Shown piece after piece: positions 1 through 8,167 of a DNA stretch of 64,000 nucleotides. A program made the position numbers and the translations under genes. The notes under the pieces are model-generated. The model did no database searches. It was given only the letters and a program-made list of their open reading frames with translations, and was not told the origin of the DNA. The DNA is from Ruminococcus sp. (GTDB lineage Bacteria > Bacillota > Clostridia > Oscillospirales > Ruminococcaceae): contig JAFXSC010000018.1 of the NCBI GenBank assembly GCA_017525915.1, positions 217,070 to 281,069 on the forward strand. The letters run 5' to 3'. How positions within the stretch are numbered: position 1 is the stretch's first letter; every line of letters starts with the position of its first letter.

Positions 1-68
1 GCCGGTAAATGTGAAAAAGCTCAAAATCAAGGGCTGCCGGGGAAGGGCATTTCATTGAAAATCACCTG

Positions 69-97
69 TTGACATATGCCGTTTTATATGATATAGT
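69..97 (+). promoter_or_regulatory. sigma-A type promoter of the CmpB-like gene
   Basis: TTGACA at 69-74, a 17-bp spacer and TATAGT at 92-97 precede the TTG start at 151. No other gene lies between. Bases 1-68 hold nothing I can identify. Confidence 0.75.
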
Positions 98-150
98 AGT
101 ATAAAAGATTATTTCCTGAATGATATCAGGGGTATTAAGGGGTGGAATAA

Positions 151-834
151 TTGAATACTGCTGTTTCAGAAGTCAGGTCTCTTCTGAGGGCAAAGCATTA
201 TGAGCCCAGAAAGCCGACCTATCAGAGACTTTTCTGGCTGTTTATGATCGCAAGCATAGCAGGCGTCATTATCGAGGGCGTGTGGTATTATTTCCAGCAT
301 GACCACTGGGAAACTCATGTCGTTTCGGTATGGGGACCGTTCTGCATAATCTACGGTCTCGGAGCTTCCGGCTGCTACGCCGCAAATTATTACCTGCGCG
401 GCAAGAATATCATCATAAAATTCCTCGTTTATGCCTTTGTCGGGGACGCTGTCGAGCTCCTGTGCGGACTTGTCCTGCGCTACACGCTGAATATGAGAGC
501 GTGGACGTACGAAGGCTATCCGCTGAACTTCATGGGGCTCATATGTATCAAGATGACGATAATATGGGGCTTTGCAGGACTTGGTTTCGGTCTGCTCGTT
601 CCGATAGTTGACAGCGGACTTGACTGGCTCAGCGGAAAATTCTGGGATACAGCCTGCCTTGCGCTCACTGCTTTCATGATAGTGAACTTTACGCTCACAG
701 GTATCTGCCTTGCCCGCTGGGCAGCACGCCACGAAGGCCATAAGGCTGGCAATAGCTTCACCGAGTGGATAGACGAAAAATACGACGATGACTATATGGA
801 AAAACGCTTCTGCGAATGGCATTTCAGAAGCTGA
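151..834 (+). CDS. CmpB-type putative ABC transporter permease (membrane protein)
   Basis: A 227-residue polytopic membrane protein with about five or six hydrophobic segments (roughly residues 27-47, 60-80, 88-110, 125-150 and 165-190). The aromatic-rich N-terminal half, with a WGPFCIIYG stretch after the first helix, resembles the CmpB family (Pfam ABC_trans_CmpB), named as putative ABC permeases although transport has rarely been shown. The start is TTG at 151, preceded by AAGGGGTGG at 138-146. It is a single-gene unit with its own promoter and a terminator immediately downstream, and no ATPase gene lies beside it. The family call is fairly secure; the substrate and the transport role are unknown. 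Confidence 0.7.
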   Translation: MNTAVSEVRSLLRAKHYEPRKPTYQRLFWLFMIASIAGVIIEGVWYYFQHDHWETHVVSVWGPFCIIYGLGASGCYAANYYLRGKNIIIKFLVYAFVGDAVELLCGLVLRYTLNMRAWTYEGYPLNFMGLICIKMTIIWGFAGLGFGLLVPIVDSGLDWLSGKFWDTACLALTAFMIVNFTLTGICLARWAARHEGHKAGNSFTEWIDEKYDDDYMEKRFCEWHFRS

Positions 835-840
835 ATAAAT

Positions 841-870
841 GAAAATGCTCTCCTTCGGGAGAGCATTTTC
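841..870. terminator. bidirectional terminator between convergent genes
   Basis: A 13-bp perfect stem (841-853 with 858-870) closes on a TTCG loop, with A-rich 5' and T-rich 3' arms, so it can terminate on both strands. The uvrC stop codon overlaps its right arm. Confidence 0.85.
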
Positions 871-2686
871 ATTCATTATGCAGCAGAGACCAGAGCTCGG
901 CGGCTGTATCGGCGTTTACGCCGGCAGTATTGGCGAGCTCCTGCGGAGAAGCCTGCAAGAGGTTTTCGCGCGTTTTATATTTCAGCATGAGCCTTGCGGC
1001 TTTTTTCTCGCCTATGCCCCGTACCGTCTGCAATTCGGAGGCATAGGTCTTTTTCTTGTGCTTTGAGTGCATGAACGCGACGGAGTAGCGGTGCACCTCG
1101 TCCTGTATCTGCGTGACGAGACTGAATGCGGACTTCAGACCGTTTATCTGTATCTCTCCGCCGCCGGTCGCTATCGCACGGGTGCGGTGCTTGTTGTCCT
1201 TGACCATGCCGAACAGCGGTATATCCAGTCCGAGCTCGCGGAGCAGGGGAGCGACAGCGTTCACATGACCCTTTCCGCCGTCAAGGAGTATGAGGTCGGG
1301 AGTGCGCGTGAAGTATTCGTCGCCCTCGCCTTCGACTATGTGCATGAGCCGTCTTTTCAGCACCTCGCGCATACTTCCGTAGTCGTTCTGGAGCTCCTGT
1401 TCCTTCACGGTGAAGCGCTTGTACGCCTTTTTCAGCGGCCTGCCGTCCTCGAATACTATCATTCCGGCAACCATTGATTCCGATGAGAGGTTGGAAATAT
1501 CGTAAGCCTCGATATAGCGCGGCGGCTTGGACAGACCGAGACTTTTACCGAGCTCTTCGAGCGCTATGACCTCTCTGCCGGTGCGGTCGTTCTGGAGCGC
1601 GGCATATTCCGCACTGTTGTTTTTAGCGAGGCGGAGAAGCTCGAGAAGGCGTCCCTTCTGCGGAACATGGAGCTTCACTTTGCGACCGGACTGATGTTCG
1701 AGCAGCTCCTCTATCAGAGGGGCTTCCTCCGGGATATGGTCGGTCACGACCGTTTTCGGGATATCCGTCCGACCGTGGTAATACTGCTCCATGAACTGCC
1801 CGAGGATATCCTCGCCGGAGCTGGAAAGCTCAAATACAGCCTTGTCGAAAAGCCTGTTCTCGCGGTACATGAGCACGGAAACATATATCCCCCCGTAGTA
1901 TTCGGCAGCGGCAATGACATCAGCGGAATCCACTCCGCTGTTCATTATCTTCTGCTTTTCGGCAGCACGTTTAACTGCGGAGATGCGGTCGCGGAGGAGT
2001 GCGGCCTTCTCGAAATCAAGGGCTTCCGCGGCATCGTTCATTTCGCGCTCCATGCGCTCGACCGAACCGGCACTTCCGCTCCGTATGAAGTCCACAGCCT
2101 GCTCAACGGCTTCGAGGTAGCTCTCACGGCTTATCTTTCCGCGGCAGACGCCCATGCAGTTCTTGATGTGGTAGTTAAGGCAGGGACGTCCCTTTCCCAT
2201 ATCCCTCGGGAATACCCTGCGGCAGGTCGGGAGCATAAACACGCGGTTAGCCTCATCGACAGCCTCCTTTGCGACCGTACTGCTCGTGTAGGGACCGAGA
2301 TAGCGTCCGGGCTGTTTGGTGTTCTTTTCGCTGGTTATGCGCGGATAATCTTCATCGGAGATGCGGATATAGTGATAGCCCTTGTCGTCCTTGAGCAGGA
2401 TATTGTACTTGGGCTTGTGCTGTTTGATAAGGCTGCATTCGAGCACAAGGGCTTCGTATTCGCTGTCTGTGACGATGAAGTCATAGTCATTGACATGGGA
2501 GACCATAGCCGCGACCTTCGGGGTGTGGTCGGGATTTTCGCGGAAATAGCTCGTTACGCGGTTTTTGAGGTTTTTAGCCTTGCCGATATAAATAACAGCG
2601 CCCTCGCGGTCTTTCATGATGTAAACACCGGGCGAGGACGTTAGCTTTGAGGTCTTTTCACGCAGGTACGGGAGACGAGGGTTCAT
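869..2686 (-). CDS. uvrC: UvrC, excinuclease ABC subunit C
   Basis: UvrC is the dual-incision nuclease of nucleotide excision repair, recruited by UvrB to cut 3' and 5' of a lesion. The 605-residue length is normal. An N-terminal GIY-YIG domain is visible (GVYIM at about residue 20 and VIYIGKAKNLKNRV shortly after), then a UVR/UvrB-interaction helix pair near 205-240, the RNase H-like 5' nuclease region (EAYDISNLS, LILLDGGKGH) and a C-terminal helix-hairpin-helix segment (VRGIGEKKAARL). The ATG overlaps the stop of the upstream diguanylate cyclase gene in an ATGA arrangement, so the two are translationally coupled. uvrA and uvrB are not in the window. Confidence 0.97.
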   Translation of the reverse strand: MNPRLPYLREKTSKLTSSPGVYIMKDREGAVIYIGKAKNLKNRVTSYFRENPDHTPKVAAMVSHVNDYDFIVTDSEYEALVLECSLIKQHKPKYNILLKDDKGYHYIRISDEDYPRITSEKNTKQPGRYLGPYTSSTVAKEAVDEANRVFMLPTCRRVFPRDMGKGRPCLNYHIKNCMGVCRGKISRESYLEAVEQAVDFIRSGSAGSVERMEREMNDAAEALDFEKAALLRDRISAVKRAAEKQKIMNSGVDSADVIAAAEYYGGIYVSVLMYRENRLFDKAVFELSSSGEDILGQFMEQYYHGRTDIPKTVVTDHIPEEAPLIEELLEHQSGRKVKLHVPQKGRLLELLRLAKNNSAEYAALQNDRTGREVIALEELGKSLGLSKPPRYIEAYDISNLSSESMVAGMIVFEDGRPLKKAYKRFTVKEQELQNDYGSMREVLKRRLMHIVEGEGDEYFTRTPDLILLDGGKGHVNAVAPLLRELGLDIPLFGMVKDNKHRTRAIATGGGEIQINGLKSAFSLVTQIQDEVHRYSVAFMHSKHKKKTYASELQTVRGIGEKKAARLMLKYKTRENLLQASPQELANTAGVNADTAAELWSLLHNE

Positions 2687-3777
2687 CTTTCAGCCTCCGT
2701 TCCCAAAAGAGCCTTCGTGCGCTGTTTGTCCTCATACATGAGCTTGTCAGCAGCGGCGTAGATATCCTCGAAGCACTTGGAATCGTCCCACGCTGCCGCA
2801 CCGTAGGCACAGGAATACTTAGTATGGGACATTGCGAGCCTTATCCTGTCGATGACAGTGTTGACTGCGTCCATATCGTAATATGTGAACAGCACGATGA
2901 ATTCATCGCCGCCGAGCCTGTATAGGTAGCAGTGCGGCGGAATGTTCTTCTGAATGGTGTTTGCAATGGTCATTATTGCACGGTCACCCTCGGTGTGGCC
3001 TTCCTTGTCGTTTATCTGTTTCAGACCGTTCATATCTATCTCGCAGATAGCAGTGATGCCGACTGTCTTGAAGCGCTTCAGGTCGGCGAAGAAGCTCAGG
3101 CGGTTGAAAGCCCCCGTGAGGGTGTCGCGCTTGAAGTGTGAAATGTGAATATAAAGGTAGTAGAAGGTGAGAGTGAGCAGCACCACGCAGACGATAATGC
3201 CGCGGGTCTTGAGTACGATCTCACCGACAACGCTGATGCCTATCGCGGTTATGCCGACGAGCAGAAGCAGACCCTCCTCACGGAAACCGTGACGCAGGCG
3301 GCTTATGCCAACGCCGGCTATAGCGACGAAGTATACCAGGCTGAGTACATGAGGAACGTAAGAGAGCATCTCACGGTGGAGGACATTGTCATCGTCCAGC
3401 CAGAATACATAGTCGTGGAATGGAGCAGTCACCATAATAAGGGCGGTTATCAGGGTGGGGAGCGTGAACAGCTCCATTGTGCGCCGGCTGACCTTTCCAC
3501 CGATGAGTATGAACAGGGAGAACATCATTGATGCCATTCGCAGCGTATAGCCTGCTGCGATGAAATACCTGTGGGCTGTGTGGGGAGAGCTGAGCCCGGA
3601 GTAGTAATAGTCAAAATTGTCTGATATGAGCAGTAATGTGGTGAATATCAGCGCTACCTCAAAATACTTGCTTATTCCGGTGTTATATGATGAATTGGAC
3701 TTCATAAAGACGTAGAGGAACAGTATTATGATGACAGATATCAGATCAACGTGTATGAGCTGGGTGAAGAACTGCAT
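2683..3777 (-). CDS. membrane-bound diguanylate cyclase (GGDEF)
   Basis: A 364-residue protein with about seven transmembrane helices in the first 212 residues followed by a GGDEF domain. The DxLTGxxNR signature is at about 217-226 and the active-site GGDEF is intact at 289-293, so it should make c-di-GMP from two GTP. No RxxD inhibitory site is seen before the active site. The membrane part is not a sensor family I can name. AAAGGAGGT precedes the ATG. It sits between a lipoprotein gene (28 bp upstream) and uvrC (ATGA overlap) in one minus-strand unit. c-di-GMP commonly controls type IV pili, which are encoded about 45 kb away here, but a link is only inferred. Confidence 0.9.
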   Translation of the reverse strand: MQFFTQLIHVDLISVIIILFLYVFMKSNSSYNTGISKYFEVALIFTTLLLISDNFDYYYSGLSSPHTAHRYFIAAGYTLRMASMMFSLFILIGGKVSRRTMELFTLPTLITALIMVTAPFHDYVFWLDDDNVLHREMLSYVPHVLSLVYFVAIAGVGISRLRHGFREEGLLLLVGITAIGISVVGEIVLKTRGIIVCVVLLTLTFYYLYIHISHFKRDTLTGAFNRLSFFADLKRFKTVGITAICEIDMNGLKQINDKEGHTEGDRAIMTIANTIQKNIPPHCYLYRLGGDEFIVLFTYYDMDAVNTVIDRIRLAMSHTKYSCAYGAAAWDDSKCFEDIYAAADKLMYEDKQRTKALLGTEAER

Positions 3778-3805
3778 GGGCTCACCTCCTTTGGAAAGAA
3801 GTCTG

Positions 3806-4441
3806 TTACTGTCTGTCGAAGTAACTCCTGCCGCCGCTCGGGCGGAAATAGGTGCGAATATAGCCGTCTGTGGAGAGTATCACGAATTCGTTGGTGGCTT
3901 CGAGGTAATAGACGCCGTCGCCGTCTTCAGCCTCGTACTTGAACAGGGCGTCCGGGTTGTTTATGACGTCGCTCGCACCCTTTTCATATTCGGCTGCGGT
4001 CTTGTAGCCGAAATCGTCGGCAAATTCGCTGCCGTGCTTGGAAAAATGCTCGCTGAGGTACTTCTTGTTCCGGAATTTATACTCAACGTAAGCGGCTGTT
4101 GGCTTCTCCGCAGTTGTCTGCTTTGCGGAAACGGTGGTCGCTGCGGCAGTCGTTGTATTTTTAGTAGTTGTTTTCTTTTTTTTGGTCGTCTGTTTCCGGG
4201 TAGTCGTTGCCTTTGAGGTGGTCTTCTTTTTTGATGTAGTGACCCTTGAGGCGGTCTGTTCTCCGGTCTCCGCGGACAGGATTTCGTCCTCTGATGTCTG
4301 GACACTTCGGGTCTGTTCAGCCGGAGCAGGGGCTTTTGACGAGGACTTTTTGCCTCCGCATGAAACGAGAGCAAACAGCGACAGTGCTATCATCAGAAAA
4401 ACGGCAGCCGCAGATATCCTCTTTTGTTTTTGGTCGTTCAT
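3806..4441 (-). CDS. lipoprotein with Thr/Lys-rich linker and toxin-type nuclease-like C-terminal domain
   Basis: A 211-residue lipoprotein: a signal peptide with lipobox LVSC (Cys28), then a low-complexity Ser/Thr/Lys linker (about 30-120), then a compact C-terminal domain (about 124-211). That domain carries a HFSKHGSEF segment, GDGVYYLEATNEF and IRTYFRP. From memory this pattern matches the BECR-fold (Barnase/EndoU/colicin D/RelE-like) nuclease domains at the ends of Gram-positive LXG/CdiA-type polymorphic toxins. The histidines and the IRTYF segment would be the catalytic parts. No immunity-like gene is adjacent. Anchoring to the outer membrane face through a long linker is inferred. It may instead be a domesticated or inactive relative. 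It heads the operon with the diguanylate cyclase and uvrC. Confidence 0.55.
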   Translation of the reverse strand: MNDQKQKRISAAAVFLMIALSLFALVSCGGKKSSSKAPAPAEQTRSVQTSEDEILSAETGEQTASRVTTSKKKTTSKATTTRKQTTKKKKTTTKNTTTAAATTVSAKQTTAEKPTAAYVEYKFRNKKYLSEHFSKHGSEFADDFGYKTAAEYEKGASDVINNPDALFKYEAEDGDGVYYLEATNEFVILSTDGYIRTYFRPSGGRSYFDRQ

Positions 4442-4485
4442 ATTAGCACCTCCGTAGAGAAATAGACAATTGATATTTCAAAACT

Positions 4486-4514
4486 ATTATACTATATTTC
4501 CAGCGCCATTTCAA
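4486..4514 (-). promoter_or_regulatory. promoter of the lipoprotein-GGDEF-uvrC unit
   Basis: Read on the minus strand: TTGAAA, a 17-bp spacer, then TATAAT (4486-4491), about 45 bp upstream of the lipoprotein ATG. Confidence 0.75.
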
Positions 4515-4601
4515 CACTCTGCGGCGAAATTAACGAAAAATTCATTTCCGTTTTTTCGTTATGGCAGATTTTGATGTGTAATGAGTTGAAGCTAAACAAT
4601 T

Positions 4602-4628
4602 GCGGGGGCGGATATTATCCGTCCCTGC
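4602..4628. repeat. GC-rich imperfect palindrome
   Basis: An 11-bp stem with two G-T pairs (4602-4612 with 4618-4628) and loop TATTA. No T-tract follows, so it is not an obvious terminator. Confidence 0.5.
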
Positions 4629-4696
4629 GCCTGTAAGAGCAAAAGGAAAAGAGCGGAATTTTTCATGCCATATCTTTTAAAAATAGCCATAAATAC

Positions 4697-4725
4697 TTGA
4701 CATTATGCTATAATTCTGATATAAT
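4697..4725 (+). promoter_or_regulatory. consensus promoter of the rhamnogalacturonan lyase gene
   Basis: Perfect TTGACA (4697-4702), 17-bp spacer and TATAAT (4720-4725). This predicts a transcript start near 4732 and about 80 nt of leader before the TTG start at 4811. Confidence 0.85.
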
Positions 4726-4810
4726 ATCACTATCATAAATGTATTATCAAATTAGGCATTTGGTAATATTTCGAGGTAAAATTTATTGTATACTCAAGGG
4801 GGTAACAAAA

Positions 4811-7800
4811 TTGAAGAAGTATTCCGGAAGGCTGAAGGGCGCAGCCTGTGCTGTGAGTGCAGCTCTTGCACTCTCGGCATTACCATTCGTTTCGTCTGCG
4901 GCTGTCGCTGCCGACGCGGACTATTTCCTGCGCGGCGATGTTGTTGACAACGACGGCATCACTAACAAGGACGCTCTCGCGATACAGAAGTATAAGCTCA
5001 ACCTCTCAACTCTCGATGATACCCAGCTCATTGCTGCTGATGCGAACGCTGACGGTCAGGTGAATATGGCGGACGCTGTTGCTATCATGCAGTCCGTGCT
5101 CAGTGACAGGCGTGAGCTCCATGTCGGAGAATATGCCCGTTTTTCGGACGGAAAGAGCGGCGTTGTCGGAGGAGATAAGACCGGCGCACTGAGCCGTTTC
5201 ATTTTTGATTACGAAGCCGAGGAGGAGGGCAACTACAAGCTTCGCCTTAACACGGCAAACGGATACAGCTTTGATGTCGCCGGCACTATTACGGGAAACT
5301 ACGGTTATGAGTATACACCGTTCGTCATAAAGCCCGGAGTGAACGAGACTATCGTCATAGTCCGGCTTGAAAAGGGCAAAAACACGATAGACCTGAGTAT
5401 GGAACTGCCCGTTCAGATAGCTCCGGCTTCGGAGATCTACCGAACCGTGAACAATCCCGATCCGACAGAGCCGATACCGTACGACCCCGGCACCTCCACC
5501 ACATCAACGACGACCGAGACCTCGACCATTACGAGCACTACCACTACTACCTCGGTGACTACAACTACTACCACCACTACCACAGCTCCGCCCGTGCAGG
5601 CAAGGTATTACGCTGTTGAAGCGGATACCCATAAGGGCTGGGAGGAAAGCACGAACGCAGGCTTTGCAGGTACGGCGTACATCAACTATGACAACTGCAT
5701 AGGAAGCTATGTTGAGTGGACGGTCGAAGTTCCCGAGGACGGCAATTATGAGGCTGATTTCCGCTATGCGAACGGTTCGGCCGTGAACCGTCCCGTCAAG
5801 CTCATCGTCAACGGCGACCGTGAATACGGTCAGTACCTTGACTTCAACGGCACCGGCGCATGGACGACATGGGACGATGTAAAGACTACCGTTGCACTGA
5901 AGAAGGGCAAAAATACCATTAAGGCTTACGCTACGACTTCCGGCGGCGGTCCGAATATCGACTATCTGGAGCTTACGAATACTGACGGCTCCGCACCGCA
6001 TGACAAGGCAACAAGCGGTATGCGTGTGGAGAAGCTCAATCGCGGAGTTTCCGCGGCTTATACCGGCAGCGGAGTTCTCGTAAGCTGGAGACTCCTCGCT
6101 ACCGACAACGAGCAGACTACCTTCGACCTCTGGAGGATAACTCCTGCGGACGTCCGCACAAAGCTCGGCACCTTCACCATGAAGGATGCTTCCAACTACT
6201 TTGACAAGGACGGCACTGCTGCCGACAAGTACACGATAGACACCTACGTCAACGGCGAATGCACCGAATTTGCACAGTTCTCGACCAATTATTCCACGAA
6301 GAACAGCGGCCAGAGCGGCGCTTATTTCGACATAAACACCCAGACACCTCCCGGAGGAACTACTCCTGACGGTGTAGCTTACACCTACACCGAGAACGAC
6401 TGCTCTGTCGGCGATGTTGACGGCGACGGAGAGTATGAGGTAATAGTCAAGTGGGATCCCTCCAATTCCCATGATAATGCCGATGCAGGCTATACCGGAA
6501 ACGTTATAATTGACTGCTACAAGCTCGACAGCACGCTCCTCTGGCGCATAGACCTCGGAAAAAATATCCGTGCCGGCGCACACTATACGCAGTTCATGGT
6601 ATACGACTTTGACGGTGACGGCAAGGCTGAGATGATATGCAAGACCGCTGACGGCACTAAGGACGGCGCCGGAAACGTTATCGGAAACGGCAATGCCGAC
6701 TACCGCGATAGCACCAAGATGAAGCTCCGCGACGGCTCTTATGCTCCGAGCGGCCGCATCCTAAGCGGTCCGGAGTACCTCACCCTTTTTGACGGCCAGA
6801 CCGGAAAGGCTCTCGATACCATCGACTTCGAGCCTGCCCGTGAGGAAGTAAGCTCATGGGGCGATACATATGGCAACCGCTGCGACCGCTTCACAGGCTG
6901 CGTGGCATATCTTGACGGCGTGAACCCTTACGCCTGCTTCGGACGCGGCTACTATGAGCGTACAACTATGGCGACCTACAAGGTCGAGAACAAGAAGCTG
7001 AAGCTCAACTGGAAGTGGGATACCGGCACGAACAAGTCGGTTCTCGGCTACGGTGACGGAAACCACCACTGCATGGCTGCTGACGTGGATCAGGACGGCA
7101 GGCAGGAGATAGTTCTCGGCTCGGCAGTCCTCAACGGTGACGGAAAGGTGCTCTATTCCACGCAGATGGCTCACGGCGACGCTATCCACATCGGCGACTT
7201 CGATCCGACAAATCCCGGTCTGGAGATATTCCAGTGCCTTGAGGACGAAAACCACCCGAACGGCAATTCCGTAGGCTTCGGCATACTCCTCCGCGATGCT
7301 GCGACAGGCAGGACACTGTTCAGGGAGACCGCAGCCGGCGATACCGGAAGATGTATCTGCGATAACCTCATAACCGGAAACGGCGGTGCTGAGATGAACG
7401 GCTCGCACAGCGGCAATGTCTACTCCTGCACCGGCGACCACAAGACGGTCTGCGCTTGGAGCGATATAACCAAGTGGGGACAGAATTCGCTCGTTTACTG
7501 GACCGATGTTCTCGAAAGAGCAGTCCTTGACAGGACAATGGCTGACCAGTACGGCAAGGGGAGGGTATTCACCGGTGACGGCGTTACATACAACAACTAC
7601 ACCAAGTCCAATGCGTGCCTGACCTGCGACCTTACCGGCGACTGGCGCGAGGAGATGATATTCCGCAAGGGTGACGGCGGTCTGAGGGTATTCACGACCA
7701 CCTTTGAGAGCAAGTACAACATCTACTCGCTCATGCACAATCCGCAGTACCGCACTCAGATAGCTTCGCAGAACAACGGCTATAACCAGCCTCCGCACAC

Positions 7801-7867
7801 GGATTACTACATTGACACAACAGAATATGTCCGTCCTGAAGAACCGGACGTATGGACGATAGACTGA
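4811..7867 (+). CDS. secreted rhamnogalacturonan lyase, PL11, with dockerin and CBM35-like module
   Basis: A 1018-residue secreted enzyme that should cleave the rhamnogalacturonan I backbone of pectin. The TTG at 4811 is chosen because AAGGGGG sits 8 bp upstream and it gives a clean signal peptide (residues 1-34); an in-frame ATG at 4739 lacks both. In order: a type I dockerin-like pair of calcium loops (about 38-98, with DANADGQVNMADA), a beta-sandwich region (about 100-222), a Thr-rich linker (226-259), a CBM35-like module (about 264-389), and a PL11 catalytic region (about 402-1017) with repeated D.DGDG calcium-loop motifs (GDVDGDGEYE, YDFDGDGKAE) and SWGDTYGNRCDRF. An N-terminal dockerin is uncommon. 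Attachment to a cellulosome-like scaffold is inferred; no scaffoldin is in the window. Confidence 0.88.
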   Translation: MKKYSGRLKGAACAVSAALALSALPFVSSAAVAADADYFLRGDVVDNDGITNKDALAIQKYKLNLSTLDDTQLIAADANADGQVNMADAVAIMQSVLSDRRELHVGEYARFSDGKSGVVGGDKTGALSRFIFDYEAEEEGNYKLRLNTANGYSFDVAGTITGNYGYEYTPFVIKPGVNETIVIVRLEKGKNTIDLSMELPVQIAPASEIYRTVNNPDPTEPIPYDPGTSTTSTTTETSTITSTTTTTSVTTTTTTTTTAPPVQARYYAVEADTHKGWEESTNAGFAGTAYINYDNCIGSYVEWTVEVPEDGNYEADFRYANGSAVNRPVKLIVNGDREYGQYLDFNGTGAWTTWDDVKTTVALKKGKNTIKAYATTSGGGPNIDYLELTNTDGSAPHDKATSGMRVEKLNRGVSAAYTGSGVLVSWRLLATDNEQTTFDLWRITPADVRTKLGTFTMKDASNYFDKDGTAADKYTIDTYVNGECTEFAQFSTNYSTKNSGQSGAYFDINTQTPPGGTTPDGVAYTYTENDCSVGDVDGDGEYEVIVKWDPSNSHDNADAGYTGNVIIDCYKLDSTLLWRIDLGKNIRAGAHYTQFMVYDFDGDGKAEMICKTADGTKDGAGNVIGNGNADYRDSTKMKLRDGSYAPSGRILSGPEYLTLFDGQTGKALDTIDFEPAREEVSSWGDTYGNRCDRFTGCVAYLDGVNPYACFGRGYYERTTMATYKVENKKLKLNWKWDTGTNKSVLGYGDGNHHCMAADVDQDGRQEIVLGSAVLNGDGKVLYSTQMAHGDAIHIGDFDPTNPGLEIFQCLEDENHPNGNSVGFGILLRDAATGRTLFRETAAGDTGRCICDNLITGNGGAEMNGSHSGNVYSCTGDHKTVCAWSDITKWGQNSLVYWTDVLERAVLDRTMADQYGKGRVFTGDGVTYNNYTKSNACLTCDLTGDWREEMIFRKGDGGLRVFTTTFESKYNIYSLMHNPQYRTQIASQNNGYNQPPHTDYYIDTTEYVRPEEPDVWTID

Positions 7868-7873
7868 TGACCG

Positions 7874-7900
7874 GAGCCGCACTTTATGTGCGGCTCTTTT
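7874..7900 (+). terminator. Rho-independent terminator after the lyase gene
   Basis: A 9-bp stem GAGCCGCAC/GTGCGGCTC (7874-7882 with 7888-7896), then TTTT. Confidence 0.85.
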
Positions 7901-8046
7901 AGTTATTAGTGCATAGTGATTAGTTAAGGTGTCCACTGTGCGGCAACCTTAACTCTTAACTTTCGATATTCAACTGATGCGGACGCACACTTTGCGCCCC
8001 TGCTAAACAACTATGCACTATGCACTGATAACTGATCACTAATAAT
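7901..8046. repeat. heptad-repeat palindromic intergenic element (copy 1)
   Basis: The left arm (7904-7927) reads as degenerate 7-mers such as TAGTTAT, TAGTGCA, TAGTGAT, TAGTTAA. The right arm (8010-8046) is the inverted counterpart, with TAGTGCA-type 7-mers on the opposite strand. The core starts GGTGTCC (7928-7934) and contains TTAACTCTTAACT and GCGGACGC. No open reading frame fits. Compare the element at 14477-14612. Confidence 0.6.
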
Positions 8047-8075
8047 GTAAATATTTAAAATAAGCGTGTTTGCTA

Positions 8076-8104
8076 TTGCATTATTCAGCTTTTTGTAGTA
8101 CAAT
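8076..8104 (+). promoter_or_regulatory. promoter upstream of the glycosyltransferase gene
   Basis: TTGCAT (8076-8081), 17-bp spacer, TACAAT (8099-8104). It is the only convincing promoter before purE, so the purine genes may partly depend on it. Confidence 0.6.
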
Positions 8105-8167
8105 TAATAGTGTATTGGCAGACGGTGAAATGCTGCCGCTACTATATGTGTAATTAGGAGGATTGCA

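Larger units (their letters stand above)
4442..4810. other. divergent intergenic region upstream of the rhamnogalacturonan lyase
   Basis: It contains the minus-strand promoter for the lipoprotein unit, a GC-rich imperfect palindrome (4602-4628), the plus-strand promoter (4697-4725) and the lyase leader with its AAGGGGG ribosome binding site (4796-4802). An in-frame ATG at 4739 lies only a few bases after the predicted transcription start and has no ribosome binding site, so it is not taken as the start. Confidence 0.7.

Noticed and set aside
5504-6583. Long minus-strand frames over the rhamnogalacturonan lyase gene (also 6854-7936)
   Set aside because: They mirror the codon bias of the lyase gene and encode low-complexity hydrophobic sequence.
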